From Eubacterium plexicaudatum ASF492 (GTDB taxonomy: Bacteria > Bacillota > Clostridia > Lachnospirales > Lachnospiraceae), in the NCBI RefSeq assembly GCF_000364225.2, contig NZ_AQFT02000001.1, positions 4,965,501 to 5,029,500 of the forward strand: DNA of 64,000 bases, given 5' to 3'. The position numbers and the translations under genes were made by a program. Of the stretch, positions 44,258 through 53,321 are shown piece by piece. Below the pieces are notes generated by a model. The model was given only the letters and a program-made list of their open reading frames with translations. It ran no database searches and was not told where the DNA came from. Every line of letters begins with the position of its first letter. The stretch's first letter is position 1.

Positions 44258-44261
44258 GAAA

Positions 44262-44305
44262 GGGAGAAGTGTCTGGCGAATGATGCCGGATGCTTCTCCC
44301 TTTTT
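44262..44305 (+). terminator. Strong rho-independent terminator
   Basis: GGGAGAAG (44262-44269) pairs with CTTCTCCC (44293-44300), with an inner GGC/GCC stem, then TTTTT. Confidence 0.88.
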
Positions 44306-44404
44306 ATGTCTTGAACAATCGGGAGTTTCTCTGTATAATAAAACCATAAGGCAGGGCATAGCCGATTTGCCGGACTGATTGGAAAAATCCGGAACCGAGG
44401 TGAT

Positions 44405-45307
44405 ATGATGCAGGGTGAAATATTACAGGAAGAACCAAAAGAGAAAACAGCGGAGAAAAAGGATGCGTTTGCAAAATATACGGCGAAAGACAGTGTTTTT
44501 TCAACGCTCTTTCAGGATAAGAAATATCTGATACAGTTATACCGTGCGCTCCATCCGGAGGATATGGAGACGACGGAAGATGCGCTTATGGATATTACCA
44601 TAAGGAACGTCCTCACGAATGGAATTTATAACGATCTGGCTTTCAGGGTTGGGGATAAAGTCATGTTTCTGGTCGAGCATCAGTCTTCATGGACGATGAA
44701 TATTATTATACGTGTGCTGATGTATTTAGTGCAGATTTACCATGACTATTTTGAGGAACAGGATGCAGATTTATATGGGAGCAAGAAGGTTCATGTTCCA
44801 GAACCAGAATTATACATGATTTTTACCGGAGAGCGTGCCGGCAGACCGGAAACAATCTCACTTTCCAAAGAATTTTTCGGCGGGAAAGAATGTGCCATTG
44901 AAGTAAGGGTGAAAGTGCTTTACGGCGATAAAGGGAATGACATTATCAGCCAGTATGTTGCGTTTACAAAAGTATATAATAAACAGGTGAAACAGTATGG
45001 AAGGAGCCAGGAGGCTGTCACGGAAACCATCCGTATCTGTAAGGACAGGGATGTGCTTCGGGAATTTCTGGCAGGCAGGGAAAAGGAGGTTATATCTATT
45101 ATGATGGCTTTGTTTGATGAAGAGAAGATCATGCGTACCCATATAGCAAGCGAAAAGAAAGCCGCTTCAAAAGAGACTGCACGGAAAGCTGCAGAAAAGA
45201 TGTTAAGGGATAGGAAAATAACGGTAGACGAAATTACTGAATATTTTTCAGAGCTTTCAGCAGAGGATATTCAGGAAATTGAAAAAGAGCTGTTTCAAAC
45301 GATATAA
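44405..45307 (+). CDS. Rpn family recombination-promoting nuclease (PD-(D/E)XK)
   Basis: A 300-residue protein. KYTAKDSVFSTLFQDKKYLI opens the fold. The nuclease core is YNDLAFRVGDKVMFLVEHQS, with the Asp and the Glu-x-Gln of the PD-(D/E)XK site. A C-terminal helical region with many Lys and Glu ends ELSAEDIQEIEKELFQTI. Rpn proteins are DNA endonucleases that raise RecA-independent recombination and are often carried by mobile DNA. All catalytic positions look intact. It is a distant relative of the gene at 58635, with a different N-terminus. Confidence 0.85.
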   Translation: MMQGEILQEEPKEKTAEKKDAFAKYTAKDSVFSTLFQDKKYLIQLYRALHPEDMETTEDALMDITIRNVLTNGIYNDLAFRVGDKVMFLVEHQSSWTMNIIIRVLMYLVQIYHDYFEEQDADLYGSKKVHVPEPELYMIFTGERAGRPETISLSKEFFGGKECAIEVRVKVLYGDKGNDIISQYVAFTKVYNKQVKQYGRSQEAVTETIRICKDRDVLREFLAGREKEVISIMMALFDEEKIMRTHIASEKKAASKETARKAAEKMLRDRKITVDEITEYFSELSAEDIQEIEKELFQTI

Positions 45308-45348
45308 TACCTGGTGACAAACAGACACACAAGAAAGAATATTGGAAT

Positions 45349-45376
45349 CCCCGGCTGCAAATGAATACAGCCGGGG
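45349..45376 (+). terminator. GC-rich hairpin after the Rpn gene
   Basis: CCCCGGCTG (45349-45357) pairs with CAGCCGGGG (45368-45376), followed by TTATT. An in-frame ATG at 45361 lies in its loop, which argues against that start for the next gene. Confidence 0.78.
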
Positions 45377-45396
45377 TTATTCACGTGGAGGATAAA

Positions 45397-45891
45397 GTGA
45401 AGGAATCAGAACTGATAGGAAAAGTACATTCTGCTGTCTATCACCAGTGCAAGCAAAGAGGATATGCCGCCCCTGCTGATGTGCTGGTTGATATAGGTGT
45501 CCTGCCTAAGCAGAAGTATGAGGACTGGAGATTCGGGAAAGTACGGTATCTGGAAGCGGTGTGTACGTGTAATTTAAAGAAGCTCTCCTTTATTATGAAA
45601 CAGATCCGCTCCTATGCAAAGAAATCGAATTTGAAACCATCCTTCTGCTATTATAAGCGGTGGGGCGTGAAGAAAAGGCATGGCCATAAGCCGGTAATCC
45701 CCCTGCGGTTCAGCAAAAGCGGAAATCCGGAGATTGAAAAAGCATATGCGACACACTATGTGGATTTAGGGCGGACAGAGCAGTTGAAGAAAGAAAAAAT
45801 GGGGAAAGCGGCAGCTGCAAACCAGGCTGAAATACCAGACGAAACACAAGATATGCCGGTAAATATTTCTGACAGCAGAAGTGGGGCATAA
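45397..45891 (+). CDS. Conserved mobilizable-element protein of unknown function
   Basis: GTG 45397, five bases after GGAGG, gives about 164 residues starting VKESELIGKVHSAVYHQCKQ. Conserved-looking blocks are GYAAPADVLVDIGVLPKQKY, EDWRFGKVRYLEAVC and LSFIMKQIRSYAKKSNLKPS; basic residues dominate. Proteins of this form recur between the TTRAP/YodL block and the relaxase in Clostridia elements, but no function is known. The tail is low-complexity (GKAAAANQAEIPDETQDM). Confidence 0.65.
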   Translation: MKESELIGKVHSAVYHQCKQRGYAAPADVLVDIGVLPKQKYEDWRFGKVRYLEAVCTCNLKKLSFIMKQIRSYAKKSNLKPSFCYYKRWGVKKRHGHKPVIPLRFSKSGNPEIEKAYATHYVDLGRTEQLKKEKMGKAAAANQAEIPDETQDMPVNISDSRSGA

Positions 45892-45905
45892 AATGGGGAG
45901 GAAAG

Positions 45906-46478
45906 ATGGGAAAAGAACCGGACAAAAAATATGAAACCATGAAGAAAATCATGGATGCTTTAGAGGATATTCTATGCTCTTATCAGGGCAGGGGACATCA
46001 ATCAGTATATGTTGACCTGGATTCCCTTGCACTTTTTACAAGCCTGATCGCATACAGACAGATACAGGTAGAAAATTACAGGTATGACTATGATGATAAT
46101 ATCCGAGAGGACGAAGAAGCCAGACGGATTTACAGGGAGCTTGCACCGCAGACAAGATGGCGTGTGGGACGGCATACCCAGATAGAACCGATACGGATGA
46201 ATGCATTGAAGCAACTTTCATCCTTGGGTATGCCGGCGTATCAGGGACAGATTTATTATGCAGATACAGGCTCTGTCCTGATATGTGGGGAAATCCTGCC
46301 CTATGAGATTTTCCAGTTGCTTACAGATATGCCGGAAGTGAAGAAATTATATGTTTTCCCCTACCCGTTCCGGGAGGGATGGGAAAAGCCGCTCTATTTT
46401 TCTTTTGAGCCGACAGAAGCGGCACGGGAGGAAATGCGGAAATATGTGGATAAAAATTGGATGAAATGCTTCGTATAA
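45906..46478 (+). CDS. Conserved hypothetical protein of the mobilizable element
   Basis: A 190-residue protein with GGGAGG upstream of ATG 45906. A helical N-terminus (MKKIMDALEDILCSYQGRGH) is followed by acidic and mixed alpha/beta segments (YADTGSVLICGEILPYEIFQ, VKKLYVFPYPFREGWEKPLY). It begins 14 bases after the previous gene, so it is in the same operon, and is followed by a bidirectional terminator shared with the convergent relaxase gene. No family was recognised. Confidence 0.6.
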   Translation: MGKEPDKKYETMKKIMDALEDILCSYQGRGHQSVYVDLDSLALFTSLIAYRQIQVENYRYDYDDNIREDEEARRIYRELAPQTRWRVGRHTQIEPIRMNALKQLSSLGMPAYQGQIYYADTGSVLICGEILPYEIFQLLTDMPEVKKLYVFPYPFREGWEKPLYFSFEPTEAAREEMRKYVDKNWMKCFV

Positions 46479-46564
46479 TGAGGGAAAAAGTGAAAGCCTT
46501 GACGGAATCATCCCTAAAGTGAATGAAGATATTTTTTAATCATATTCGTTTCGTTGGGAAAAAG

Positions 46565-46603
46565 ACAGCCGCAAAATTCTATGTAATCCTGCGGCTGTTT
46601 TTC
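46565..46603. terminator. Bidirectional terminator between convergent genes
   Basis: ACAGCCGCA (46565-46573) pairs with TGCGGCTGT (46590-46598), followed by TTTTT on the plus strand and by a T-rich tract on the minus strand. Confidence 0.85.
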
Positions 46604-46615
46604 TGTTCAGAACGG

Positions 46616-48268
46616 TTAAGAAATGTCGGCGCTTTTCTGTTTTTCCGGCTGTCGGGTGTTTGGCTGCCCTAAAATCTTATCGACATTGGAGCAGACGGTA
46701 TTCAACTCTTTTTGGTAATCCCGGTAGTAATGGTAGGCTTTCTGTGCCTCTTTTTTCTGTTGGAGCAGCTTTTCCTTTTCTTCTTTCAATAGCTTCATGG
46801 AGGGGAGTTTCCCGTCTGCTGACTGCCCTTTCAGGAATTTCCGTGCGGCTTCATAGAGTGCGATTTCCGTTGGATGCTCCTGCCGGAACTGCCCTTTATT
46901 CTTTGCTTTCACAAACTTTTGGTAGACAGGTTTATTGGCGAGGTACTGGCCGGTGTAATGGATCTGCTCATTTACCTTCCGGAGATTATCTTCCACAGAT
47001 TTTAAATCTTTTTTGGAAGTGGAAACATGGTTCTTAATCTCTGAAAAGGAATTTTCCAGGGAATCCCTGGTATCATATCCATTCTCCTGTATATAAGCGA
47101 CCGTCTTAGCCATCTCTTTCAGGTTGGAAAGTTTCACTTTGTTAGCGTATGCGGCATTTTGCTGTGCCTTTACACAGTCCTGCAGATTAACCACCAGACG
47201 CAAATCTGACTTGATAAACAGGATTGATATAGCTTCCCCTTGCAGTAGATTGGATGGATGGGGTGCAGACTTCTCCGATTCCGTATTATATTTTTCCATA
47301 TCAACCGTTTTCTTTTTATTTTCTTTAGGCTCTGCATTTTCCTTAAACAGCTCCCGGAGGTAATCTTCTTCATAATGTGTGCCGAGCATCCTTCCAGTGA
47401 TATGCTTGTTCCGTTCCGGGTGAAGGTAGCTGAACCTGCCACGACTAACTTTCAGCTTGACATTATATTTTTCGAAAAGTAATTTCTGAAAATCTTCCTG
47501 GCTGCAGGAAACGGCTGCGGCATCTTCGATGGCAGACCGTAAGAAATCTTTCTGTGTTTGGAATACCATTTTTCGTGGTGTAAGCCCGTCTGCACGGAGC
47601 TGTCTGTTACGTTCATCCAGTTTCTTTTGCCCGCTTTGTCCTGCGTGGTATTCCCGGTCTGTAATTTTCTTCCCTGCCGGGGCAAGCAGATCTATCTGGT
47701 GCAGATGTTCCCGGCAGCATATATCCATGAGTGACTGCTTTAAGTGGATCAGGTAATTTTTAGTAACATGATGCTTATACCCGGCATGGGAATCGCAAGC
47801 CCGCTCCATAAAGTCCTGGCGTTCCACATCATATTTCCGTAAACTGTTGATTACGATATGCACGTGGATGTTGCCGCTCCCATTATGCCCGTCCATGTGG
47901 GTACAGACAAGAGCCTGATGTCCTGGGAAGTTTTTCTTTGCATATTCCATTCCGATCTGCTGTGCCTGTTCCCCGGTCAATCCATTTTCTGTGGCGTCCT
48001 TTGGATCGAAGCTGATGATGTAATGGTGGGATTTGATTTCATCATAGGATTCATTTTTGCGGTATAGGGCATTTAGTTCCCCACACTCCATGTCGAACGT
48101 GAACGGATCACAGTTTATGCCATCCATGATATATTCCTTACGGGGAATCCATTCACCATTTTCATCAAGTATCGGTTTGTTGGTATCTTCATCATGTTCA
48201 AACATGAGATAACGCTGTATCTCTGCATAGTTAGCATTTTTACTCGCTATGTGTTTCAGGATTGCCAT
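46616..48268 (-). CDS. Relaxase (MobA/VirD2-like mobilization nuclease)
   Basis: A 550-residue relaxase that nicks oriT and leads the transferred strand. It begins MAILKHIASKNANYAEIQRY with candidate motif I Tyr. Motif III is GNIHVHIVINSLRKYD, the HxH metal triad, preceded by HQALVCTHMDGHNG. The C-terminal ~230 residues are helical and coiled (KNHVSTSKKDLKSVEDNLRK). It overlaps the end of mobC by 29 bases. It is intact, so the surrounding element could be mobilised by a helper; no type IV secretion genes are present in the window. Confidence 0.92.
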   Translation of the reverse strand: MAILKHIASKNANYAEIQRYLMFEHDEDTNKPILDENGEWIPRKEYIMDGINCDPFTFDMECGELNALYRKNESYDEIKSHHYIISFDPKDATENGLTGEQAQQIGMEYAKKNFPGHQALVCTHMDGHNGSGNIHVHIVINSLRKYDVERQDFMERACDSHAGYKHHVTKNYLIHLKQSLMDICCREHLHQIDLLAPAGKKITDREYHAGQSGQKKLDERNRQLRADGLTPRKMVFQTQKDFLRSAIEDAAAVSCSQEDFQKLLFEKYNVKLKVSRGRFSYLHPERNKHITGRMLGTHYEEDYLRELFKENAEPKENKKKTVDMEKYNTESEKSAPHPSNLLQGEAISILFIKSDLRLVVNLQDCVKAQQNAAYANKVKLSNLKEMAKTVAYIQENGYDTRDSLENSFSEIKNHVSTSKKDLKSVEDNLRKVNEQIHYTGQYLANKPVYQKFVKAKNKGQFRQEHPTEIALYEAARKFLKGQSADGKLPSMKLLKEEKEKLLQQKKEAQKAYHYYRDYQKELNTVCSNVDKILGQPNTRQPEKQKSADIS

Positions 48269-48656
48269 GAGAATGCCCTCCGGAAACCGCCTGGAAATCT
48301 CCCGCCATCTTCAAGACTTCAAATTTCATTTCATAGATTCTGGGCACGCTCTGGTCGATTGCCCTGCGCATTTCCTGTGAATGGATGCCGCCGCTGTTAA
48401 AGTGCCTTGCAATCTGGTTTAAATTGCTGCCAATTTTCCCAAACTCTGCAACCAGTTTTTTCAGTTCCGGCAGGTCTGCCACAATCTCATATTTCGCTGT
48501 GACCTTCTGCTTCATAATTTGTTTTCGGACATATTCAGCCAGTGGGAGGTGCGCAGCTTTAGCGTTTTCAGAGACGATTTCATATTCCGTATCGGTAAGG
48601 CGGAGCATGATCTGGTGCTTGTGTTGTAATTCCTTTTCCTTTTTTGGTCTTGCCAT
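48240..48656 (-). CDS. mobC: MobC-like relaxosome accessory protein
   Basis: A 138-residue protein with an N-terminal ribbon-helix-helix (QIMLRLTDTEYEIVSENAKA, HLPLAEYVRKQIM) and the MobC core LVAEFGKIGSNLNQIARHFN followed by a helical tail. MobC proteins bind oriT and help the relaxase open the nick site. It is the first gene of the mob operon, reading away from the structured region at 48850-49017. Confidence 0.9.
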   Translation of the reverse strand: MARPKKEKELQHKHQIMLRLTDTEYEIVSENAKAAHLPLAEYVRKQIMKQKVTAKYEIVADLPELKKLVAEFGKIGSNLNQIARHFNSGGIHSQEMRRAIDQSVPRIYEMKFEVLKMAGDFQAVSGGHSHGNPETHSE

Positions 48657-48849
48657 TGCATAGTTCCTTTCTGTGAAAATTGTAAGGATGATATTTCTTT
48701 CCTGATTATAGGGACTTAAAAAGAGTTCCTATCATATAAGCCGATTAGGGAACGTCATTGGGAAATAAAAGAAGGATTTTTACAGAAATATTTAGATTTC
48801 TCCGTGATGGGAACTATCACGTTGCGACTATTTTTAATAGGAGCCAACT

Positions 48850-49017
48850 TGCATATTTGGAAAATATGCAGGAACCGAGGGCATGGGGGGGCGCTGGATG
48901 TCCGGTGGACATCCGTTTAGCGCGGACCGGAGCGGAGCGTAGACGGAATCACCATCAAGTTTGCCGGGTTAGCAAAATCCACAAAGTGGGTTTTGAGTAA
49001 CTCAGGCGAAACTTGCT
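48850..49017. other. Candidate origin of transfer (oriT) with three stem-loops
   Basis: Upstream of mobC the 580-base gap holds: TGCATATTT/AAATATGCA (48850-48858 with 48862-48870); GGATGTCC/GGACATCC (48896-48903 with 48907-48914) nested in GCGCT/AGCGC; and a long hairpin 48957-49017 built from CAAGTTT, GGGTTA and CAAAATCCAC with their complements, ending in TTTTT. Stacked inverted repeats next to mobC are typical of oriT. The nick site cannot be fixed by eye. The part 48657-48849 has no gene. Confidence 0.6.
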
Positions 49018-49043
49018 TTTTATGTCAGAACTGAAATAAAAAG

Positions 49044-49127
49044 CATTATCCGAGAAGTTTTATTATCAAAGAAACATCATAAAAAGCACAGTCTATCGGC
49101 AGTTTCCAAACAACTCTTCGGATAATG
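49044..49127. repeat. Imperfect inverted repeat, 84 bp apart end to end
   Basis: CATTATCCGAGAAGTT (49044-49059) is matched at 14 of 16 positions by the complement of 49112-49127. It may be the remnant of a small inverted-repeat element or an element end; no gene lies inside. Confidence 0.5.
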
Positions 49128-49243
49128 TTACTTAATAATGCAGTTTGATTAAAAAAGCCATACATAGTATTTTTGTTAGTATTCTTAGTAAATCTATTAT
49201 TACGATTGTTGGAATGTGTTGTTCTCAGCAAAATTTTATAATG

Positions 49244-50062
49244 CTAATCTTCTATGTCAGAATGCTTTTCTTTTGACCAAGGCTCAGGCACGAATCCTTT
49301 TACTAAACTTTTAGAATTCCTGTGTTTGACATAAAAATATCCCATTGTGGAGAATATAATAGCTCCTATAAAGTTTACAATCAGATCACTCATGGTATCT
49401 ATCAAACCAATATCCAAGTAACCTTCTATGCCTAGTTCTTTTCCGTCAATCACTACTTCCTGAATATTTGTAATATGGATAGATTGGTTTTGACCTCCGG
49501 TATTCAGAAGTGTTGAATGTATAGAATGGATAACAGTATCTTTCTGCATATCCAGATTCCATAAAAAATCCATTCCAAACTCAAAAAATTCCCATAATAC
49601 ACCGATTGTCATAGAAAAACAAAATGCTGTAATAGCCATGAATAAGGGGGATAGGTCAAATTTCATTTTCCTCTGTCGGTTCATAATATCTACAAGCGAA
49701 AATCCTATTGCTGCACATAAAAATCCATTTAGTGTGTGCAAAACTGTATCCCAATATAGGAAACGCATATAAAAAGAACGGATTTCACCTAATATTTCGG
49801 CCGAAAAAATAAAAATGAGGACAATGATTTCCAGTGGAGACGGAAATTCCACTTTTAAAGTCGCTTGAATTACACTTGGTGTTATCATTAAGATAAGAGT
49901 TAAAATACATAAGAATGCATTTTCATAATTCTGGTGGAATATTTGGAGAATTAAGATTCCAAGAACAAGTAAGCGCAGTCCCAAATAAACGAAAAATGTA
50001 TTTTTATGTTCTGTCAGCTCTGCAATGACAGCCTGATAGAATTTTCGTATTTTTCTTTTCAT
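49244..50062 (-). CDS. Multi-spanning membrane protein, DUF2238/YjdF-like
   Basis: A 272-residue protein with about seven hydrophobic helices. EIRSFYMRFLYWDTVLHTLNG followed by FSLVDIMNR and TIGVLWEFFEFGMDFLW are typical of the YjdF/DUF2238 family of small inner-membrane proteins of unknown function. A polar loop (~200-230) precedes the last helix and a charged tail. It is downstream of a small membrane-protein gene, with 15 bases between them, on the same strand. Confidence 0.72.
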   Translation of the reverse strand: MKRKIRKFYQAVIAELTEHKNTFFVYLGLRLLVLGILILQIFHQNYENAFLCILTLILMITPSVIQATLKVEFPSPLEIIVLIFIFSAEILGEIRSFYMRFLYWDTVLHTLNGFLCAAIGFSLVDIMNRQRKMKFDLSPLFMAITAFCFSMTIGVLWEFFEFGMDFLWNLDMQKDTVIHSIHSTLLNTGGQNQSIHITNIQEVVIDGKELGIEGYLDIGLIDTMSDLIVNFIGAIIFSTMGYFYVKHRNSKSLVKGFVPEPWSKEKHSDIED

Positions 50063-50077
50063 ATATATTCTCTATTT

Positions 50078-50239
50078 TCATTTCCTTTTCTTTGTATGCA
50101 GCAAAATAATAAAATATAGTGTCAGGATGATATGGAGAGTGATTATGCTGTGCATATCATCAGAACCCATTTTGATATATAGAAAAGGAAAGAGTATTAA
50201 AACCAAGATCCAGATAATACTAAAAAATATATTTATCAT
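50078..50239 (-). CDS. 53-residue membrane protein
   Basis: ATG at 50239 with GGAGG upstream on the minus strand. The product has two hydrophobic helices (MINIFFSIIWILVLILFPFL and HSIITLHIILTLYFIILLH) joined by KMGSDDM, and ends TKKRK. It lies 15 bases before the YjdF-like gene and is probably its operon partner. The ribosome site and helices make it credible despite its size. Confidence 0.65.
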   Translation of the reverse strand: MINIFFSIIWILVLILFPFLYIKMGSDDMHSIITLHIILTLYFIILLHTKKRK

Positions 50240-50316
50240 GGAATCCTCCTATCTATGCGGGTATGACTGTTAAGACGGCATTGATCATATCATATGTGTC
50301 TGTCTTTAAATATGCT

Positions 50317-50557
50317 CTATTTTATGTAATTCACTGTAAGGATAGATAGTCCAAGGATGGCAAGCACGATGCCAGTTGCACGGTTTAAAGCTGCGGCGCT
50401 TGCTTTGTTTGCAAATTTGGCGGCAATCCTGGCCCATAGCAGGGTGGATGCGACACAAAAAACCAGACATCTCATATCCGGCATCCCGCCAATGGCAAAA
50501 TGGCTGGCAGCGCCTGTGAAGGCCGTGAAAGCCATAATAAATACACTTGTTCCTACG
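50317..50557 (-). pseudogene. C-terminal fragment of a TauE/SafE-type sulfite exporter
   Basis: The minus strand encodes VGTSVFIMAFTAFTGAASHF, GGMPDMRCLVFCVASTLLWA, then LNRATGIVLAILGLSILTVN, the last two or three helices of TauE/SafE permeases. The coding match stops at about 50557, where IS110-type sequence begins on the other strand, so the gene was truncated by that insertion. Confidence 0.72.
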
Positions 50558-51220
50558 CTTCATATGGCATCCGTCTATGCTTTGCTTTGTGAATTTCCAA
50601 GTGCAGATGCTGTTGCAAATGCACATCTCACAAGGCTTTCCAACCTACTCTTTGATAGTTCGAAAGGCAGATATGGAAAAGATACTGCTGTCATGTTTCG
50701 TGACGCTGCAAGAAGTTCTATCGGTTCTCATATGCCTGCCAAGTCTTTGGAACTAAAGCACACCATAAAACTTATTCGGGAATTAGTGATTGAGATTGAC
50801 GAGATTGAAGCAGCCATCAAACGAATCATGGATAAAGAAATCCAATCGCCAATCTTTACCATTCCCGGTATCAGTTACCGGATGGGCGCAATGATCATCG
50901 CTGAGATTGGGGATTTCTCTCGTTTTGATTCCGCAGATAAGATATTCGCATATGCAGGAATGTCTCCCTCCACTTATCAATCCGGACAGTTAGACAACTG
51001 TTATTCCCATATGGAGAGAGGTTCCAGATACCTCCGGTATGCCCTTTACAATGCCACAAAATATGTCTGTCACTGGGATAAATCTTTTGGTGCATATCTT
51101 GAAAAGAAACGCTCGGAAGGCAAGCATTATAATGTTGCCATATCCCATGCCGCTAAGAAGCTTGTGCGATTGATTTTTGCAATGGAGAAATCAGGAAAAG
51201 CATATCTGCCAACTGCTTAA
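50558..51220 (+). pseudogene. IS110 family transposase, C-terminal fragment
   Basis: The C-terminal half of an IS110/IS1111-type recombinase: FTIPGISYRMGAMIIAEIGD, DKIFAYAGMSPSTYQSGQLD, then RGSRYLRYALYNATKYVCHW, the Transposase_20 region with its conserved Ser motif. The N-terminal DEDD catalytic half is missing. The frame stays open upstream (to 50357) only as antisense of the exporter fragment. It abuts the TauE/SafE remnant, indicating insertion followed by deletion. Confidence 0.82.
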
Positions 51221-51340
51221 TTTTTTTCTGTAAATATCTCCTTTTAGAGCACCTATAAAGATGCTCTTGTTGTCATACAGTTTTCAAGGTTCAAATATAT
51301 CTGAAATGCGTTTCTGCAATTCATTCAAAAAGCTTTCATT

Positions 51341-52555
51341 TTAGATTTGACTTTTAATAGTTAGTCTTTCTATACTCATTTTCACTTCAAATGTCGTTCC
51401 GCCCTGCTCATTTCCATGAACCTCAATCTTCCCGTCATGCGCCCGCACGATCTCGCGTACCATTGCAAGTCCAAGACCTACACCGCCAATTTTTCGGCTT
51501 CTTGACTTATCCACCCGGAAGAATGGTTCAAAGATCTGCTCTCGGAATGTCTCATCGATCCCATTTCCTGTATCTGCAATCGTCAGAACAACTTCTTTCC
51601 TCTTTCGTTCTGCCGATACCGTAACTTTTCCATCTGCATGGTTGTATTTAATCGCATTTTCAACAAGGTTATAAAGCATCCGATAGATCAGTATATCACT
51701 TCCTGTCAGCATCAGACCCTCGCCTGCATTCTCTTCTTTCTCATCTACTGTACTCTGCGATTTCTGTATCAGTGCAACACCTTTTTCCTGTGCCAACGGT
51801 TCCAGATCTGCCAGCACTTCCTCGATTAGTCCGCAAAGTTCGATCTTGTCATTGCGCGCTACTGTCTGTAACTCACTCATATCCAGAAGTGTTCTGACCA
51901 ACTTGCTGAGACGCTCGTTCTGCTCTGTCACCATCTGGATCGTCTCTTGCGCCGCTTCCCCATTCTCCAGATTTTCTGACGCATGATAGAGGTCCAGTTG
52001 TGCTTGAATTAATGCCAAAGGAGTCCGCAGCTCATGCGCTGCATTCCCGGTAAACTGGCGCTGTGTCTCGAACGATTCCGACAGTCGCAAAAGCATCTTA
52101 TTATAAGACGTACGAAGTATGTCCAACTCTGCAATCTTATTCTCTTCGATCGTATAATCCGCCAGGTTCTGTGCCTGTACTTTTTCAACTGTCTCAGAAA
52201 ACTCTCTGAGCGGTTTTAATGCACGACCACTAATAAAATATGTCACCGCTCCACCAAGTAACGCTACAACACCTGTGATCAGTAGACTTCTGTTTCTATA
52301 ATCGGATTTCGAATTATACACCTCCGTAGCAAATTGTGATGCAAAATTGTCCCACTCATTATCCGGAATCTCAATGTATAGTGCTTCCGGTGTTTTTCCC
52401 TGATCTGTAACTGTTTCCTGAAGTGTATCGATATAATAGACTCCATTCTTATATAAGAAAAATGTAAGGCATCCGCACAATACTGTGATCAACACTGTAG
52501 TAAGGATTGTCAGTCTCCACTGGAGTGATAATTTTCTCATGCTTTGCCATCTCAT
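51341..52555 (-). CDS. Sensor histidine kinase
   Basis: A 404-residue kinase: helix 1 (~12-32), extracellular domain of ~50 residues, helix 2 (SLLITGVVALLGGAVTYFIS), HAMP, DHp with phospho-accepting His in NAAHELRTPLALIQ, and an ATPase with N box (LVENAIKYN), G1 (DTGNGI) and G2 (GGVGLGLAMV). The start at 52555 overlaps the regulator stop (ATGA). It is the OmpR-partner class. With the adjacent regulator it likely senses an envelope or redox signal for the divergent CXXC/4Fe-4S/TlpA operon; that link is positional inference. Confidence 0.93.
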   Translation of the reverse strand: MRWQSMRKLSLQWRLTILTTVLITVLCGCLTFFLYKNGVYYIDTLQETVTDQGKTPEALYIEIPDNEWDNFASQFATEVYNSKSDYRNRSLLITGVVALLGGAVTYFISGRALKPLREFSETVEKVQAQNLADYTIEENKIAELDILRTSYNKMLLRLSESFETQRQFTGNAAHELRTPLALIQAQLDLYHASENLENGEAAQETIQMVTEQNERLSKLVRTLLDMSELQTVARNDKIELCGLIEEVLADLEPLAQEKGVALIQKSQSTVDEKEENAGEGLMLTGSDILIYRMLYNLVENAIKYNHADGKVTVSAERKRKEVVLTIADTGNGIDETFREQIFEPFFRVDKSRSRKIGGVGLGLAMVREIVRAHDGKIEVHGNEQGGTTFEVKMSIERLTIKSQI

Positions 52556-53232
52556 CCTATCTTATAACCCTCGCCAATCCTATTTACGATCGGATCATAG
52601 CCAAGTCCCGCCTTGAGTTTTCTCCTCAGGGAAGACATATGCACACGAATAGAGCCGCTAAAACTATCCACAGAAGAATCCCAAACATGCTCAATCAACT
52701 CTTCCTGGCTGACCGGCCGGCCCTGATTCAGAAGAAGATACTCTAGAATCCCATTTTCTTTTCTCGTCAACGCAACCGGATTCTCTTCTGCATACGCCAC
52801 TCGTTCTCTTATATCAAACCGAATGCCGTTGCATTCCAGGCAGACATTTTTCTGTATGAATTTTCGTCTCGTCAGACTTCTCACGCGTGCCTCGAGTTCC
52901 TGCAAATGAAATGGTTTTTCCATATAATCATTCGCACCTACATCCAACCCTTCAACTTTATCTGCAATCTGACTTCTCGCAGACAAGATCAATACCTTTG
53001 TCTCTTCATCTTCTTTACGAAGTTCCCGAAGAATCTCCATCCCATCCACCCCAGGAAGATTAAGATCAAGCACGATCAGATCATACATTTCAGCATAAAT
53101 CATATCCAATGCTTCTTCTCCGTCATTGCACACATCCACCTCATAGCCGGTCTGGTGCAGACTTTTCGCGATCATGTCACATAATTTCTTCTCATCTTCA
53201 ACGACTAATAATTTCACTTTATTTTTCTCCAT
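52552..53232 (-). CDS. OmpR/PhoB family response regulator
   Basis: ATG at 53232 gives 226 residues (MEKNKVKLLVVEDEKKLCDM); a longer in-frame start at 53277 is less likely. The receiver domain has the acidic pair (VEDE), phospho-acceptor Asp in LIVLDLNLPG, Thr/Ser in LILSARS and Lys in DYMEKPF. The C-terminal winged helix ends SSLRRKLKAGLGYDPIVNRI and GEGYKIG. It is cotranscribed with the kinase. AGGAGG lies about 20 bases before the ATG, longer than usual, so the start is not fully settled. Confidence 0.92.
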   Translation of the reverse strand: MEKNKVKLLVVEDEKKLCDMIAKSLHQTGYEVDVCNDGEEALDMIYAEMYDLIVLDLNLPGVDGMEILRELRKEDEETKVLILSARSQIADKVEGLDVGANDYMEKPFHLQELEARVRSLTRRKFIQKNVCLECNGIRFDIRERVAYAEENPVALTRKENGILEYLLLNQGRPVSQEELIEHVWDSSVDSFSGSIRVHMSSLRRKLKAGLGYDPIVNRIGEGYKIG

Positions 53233-53321
53233 CTTCTTAACAGAAATTTTACACCTCCTATTGTATAATGCCAACATCGAAAAGTCAATAAACTGACTTT
53301 GAACATTGAAAGGAGTATTTT

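Noticed and set aside
50357..50557. Upstream extension of the IS110 frame.
   Set aside because: It is the antisense of the TauE/SafE fragment; the transposase match begins only at about 50558.
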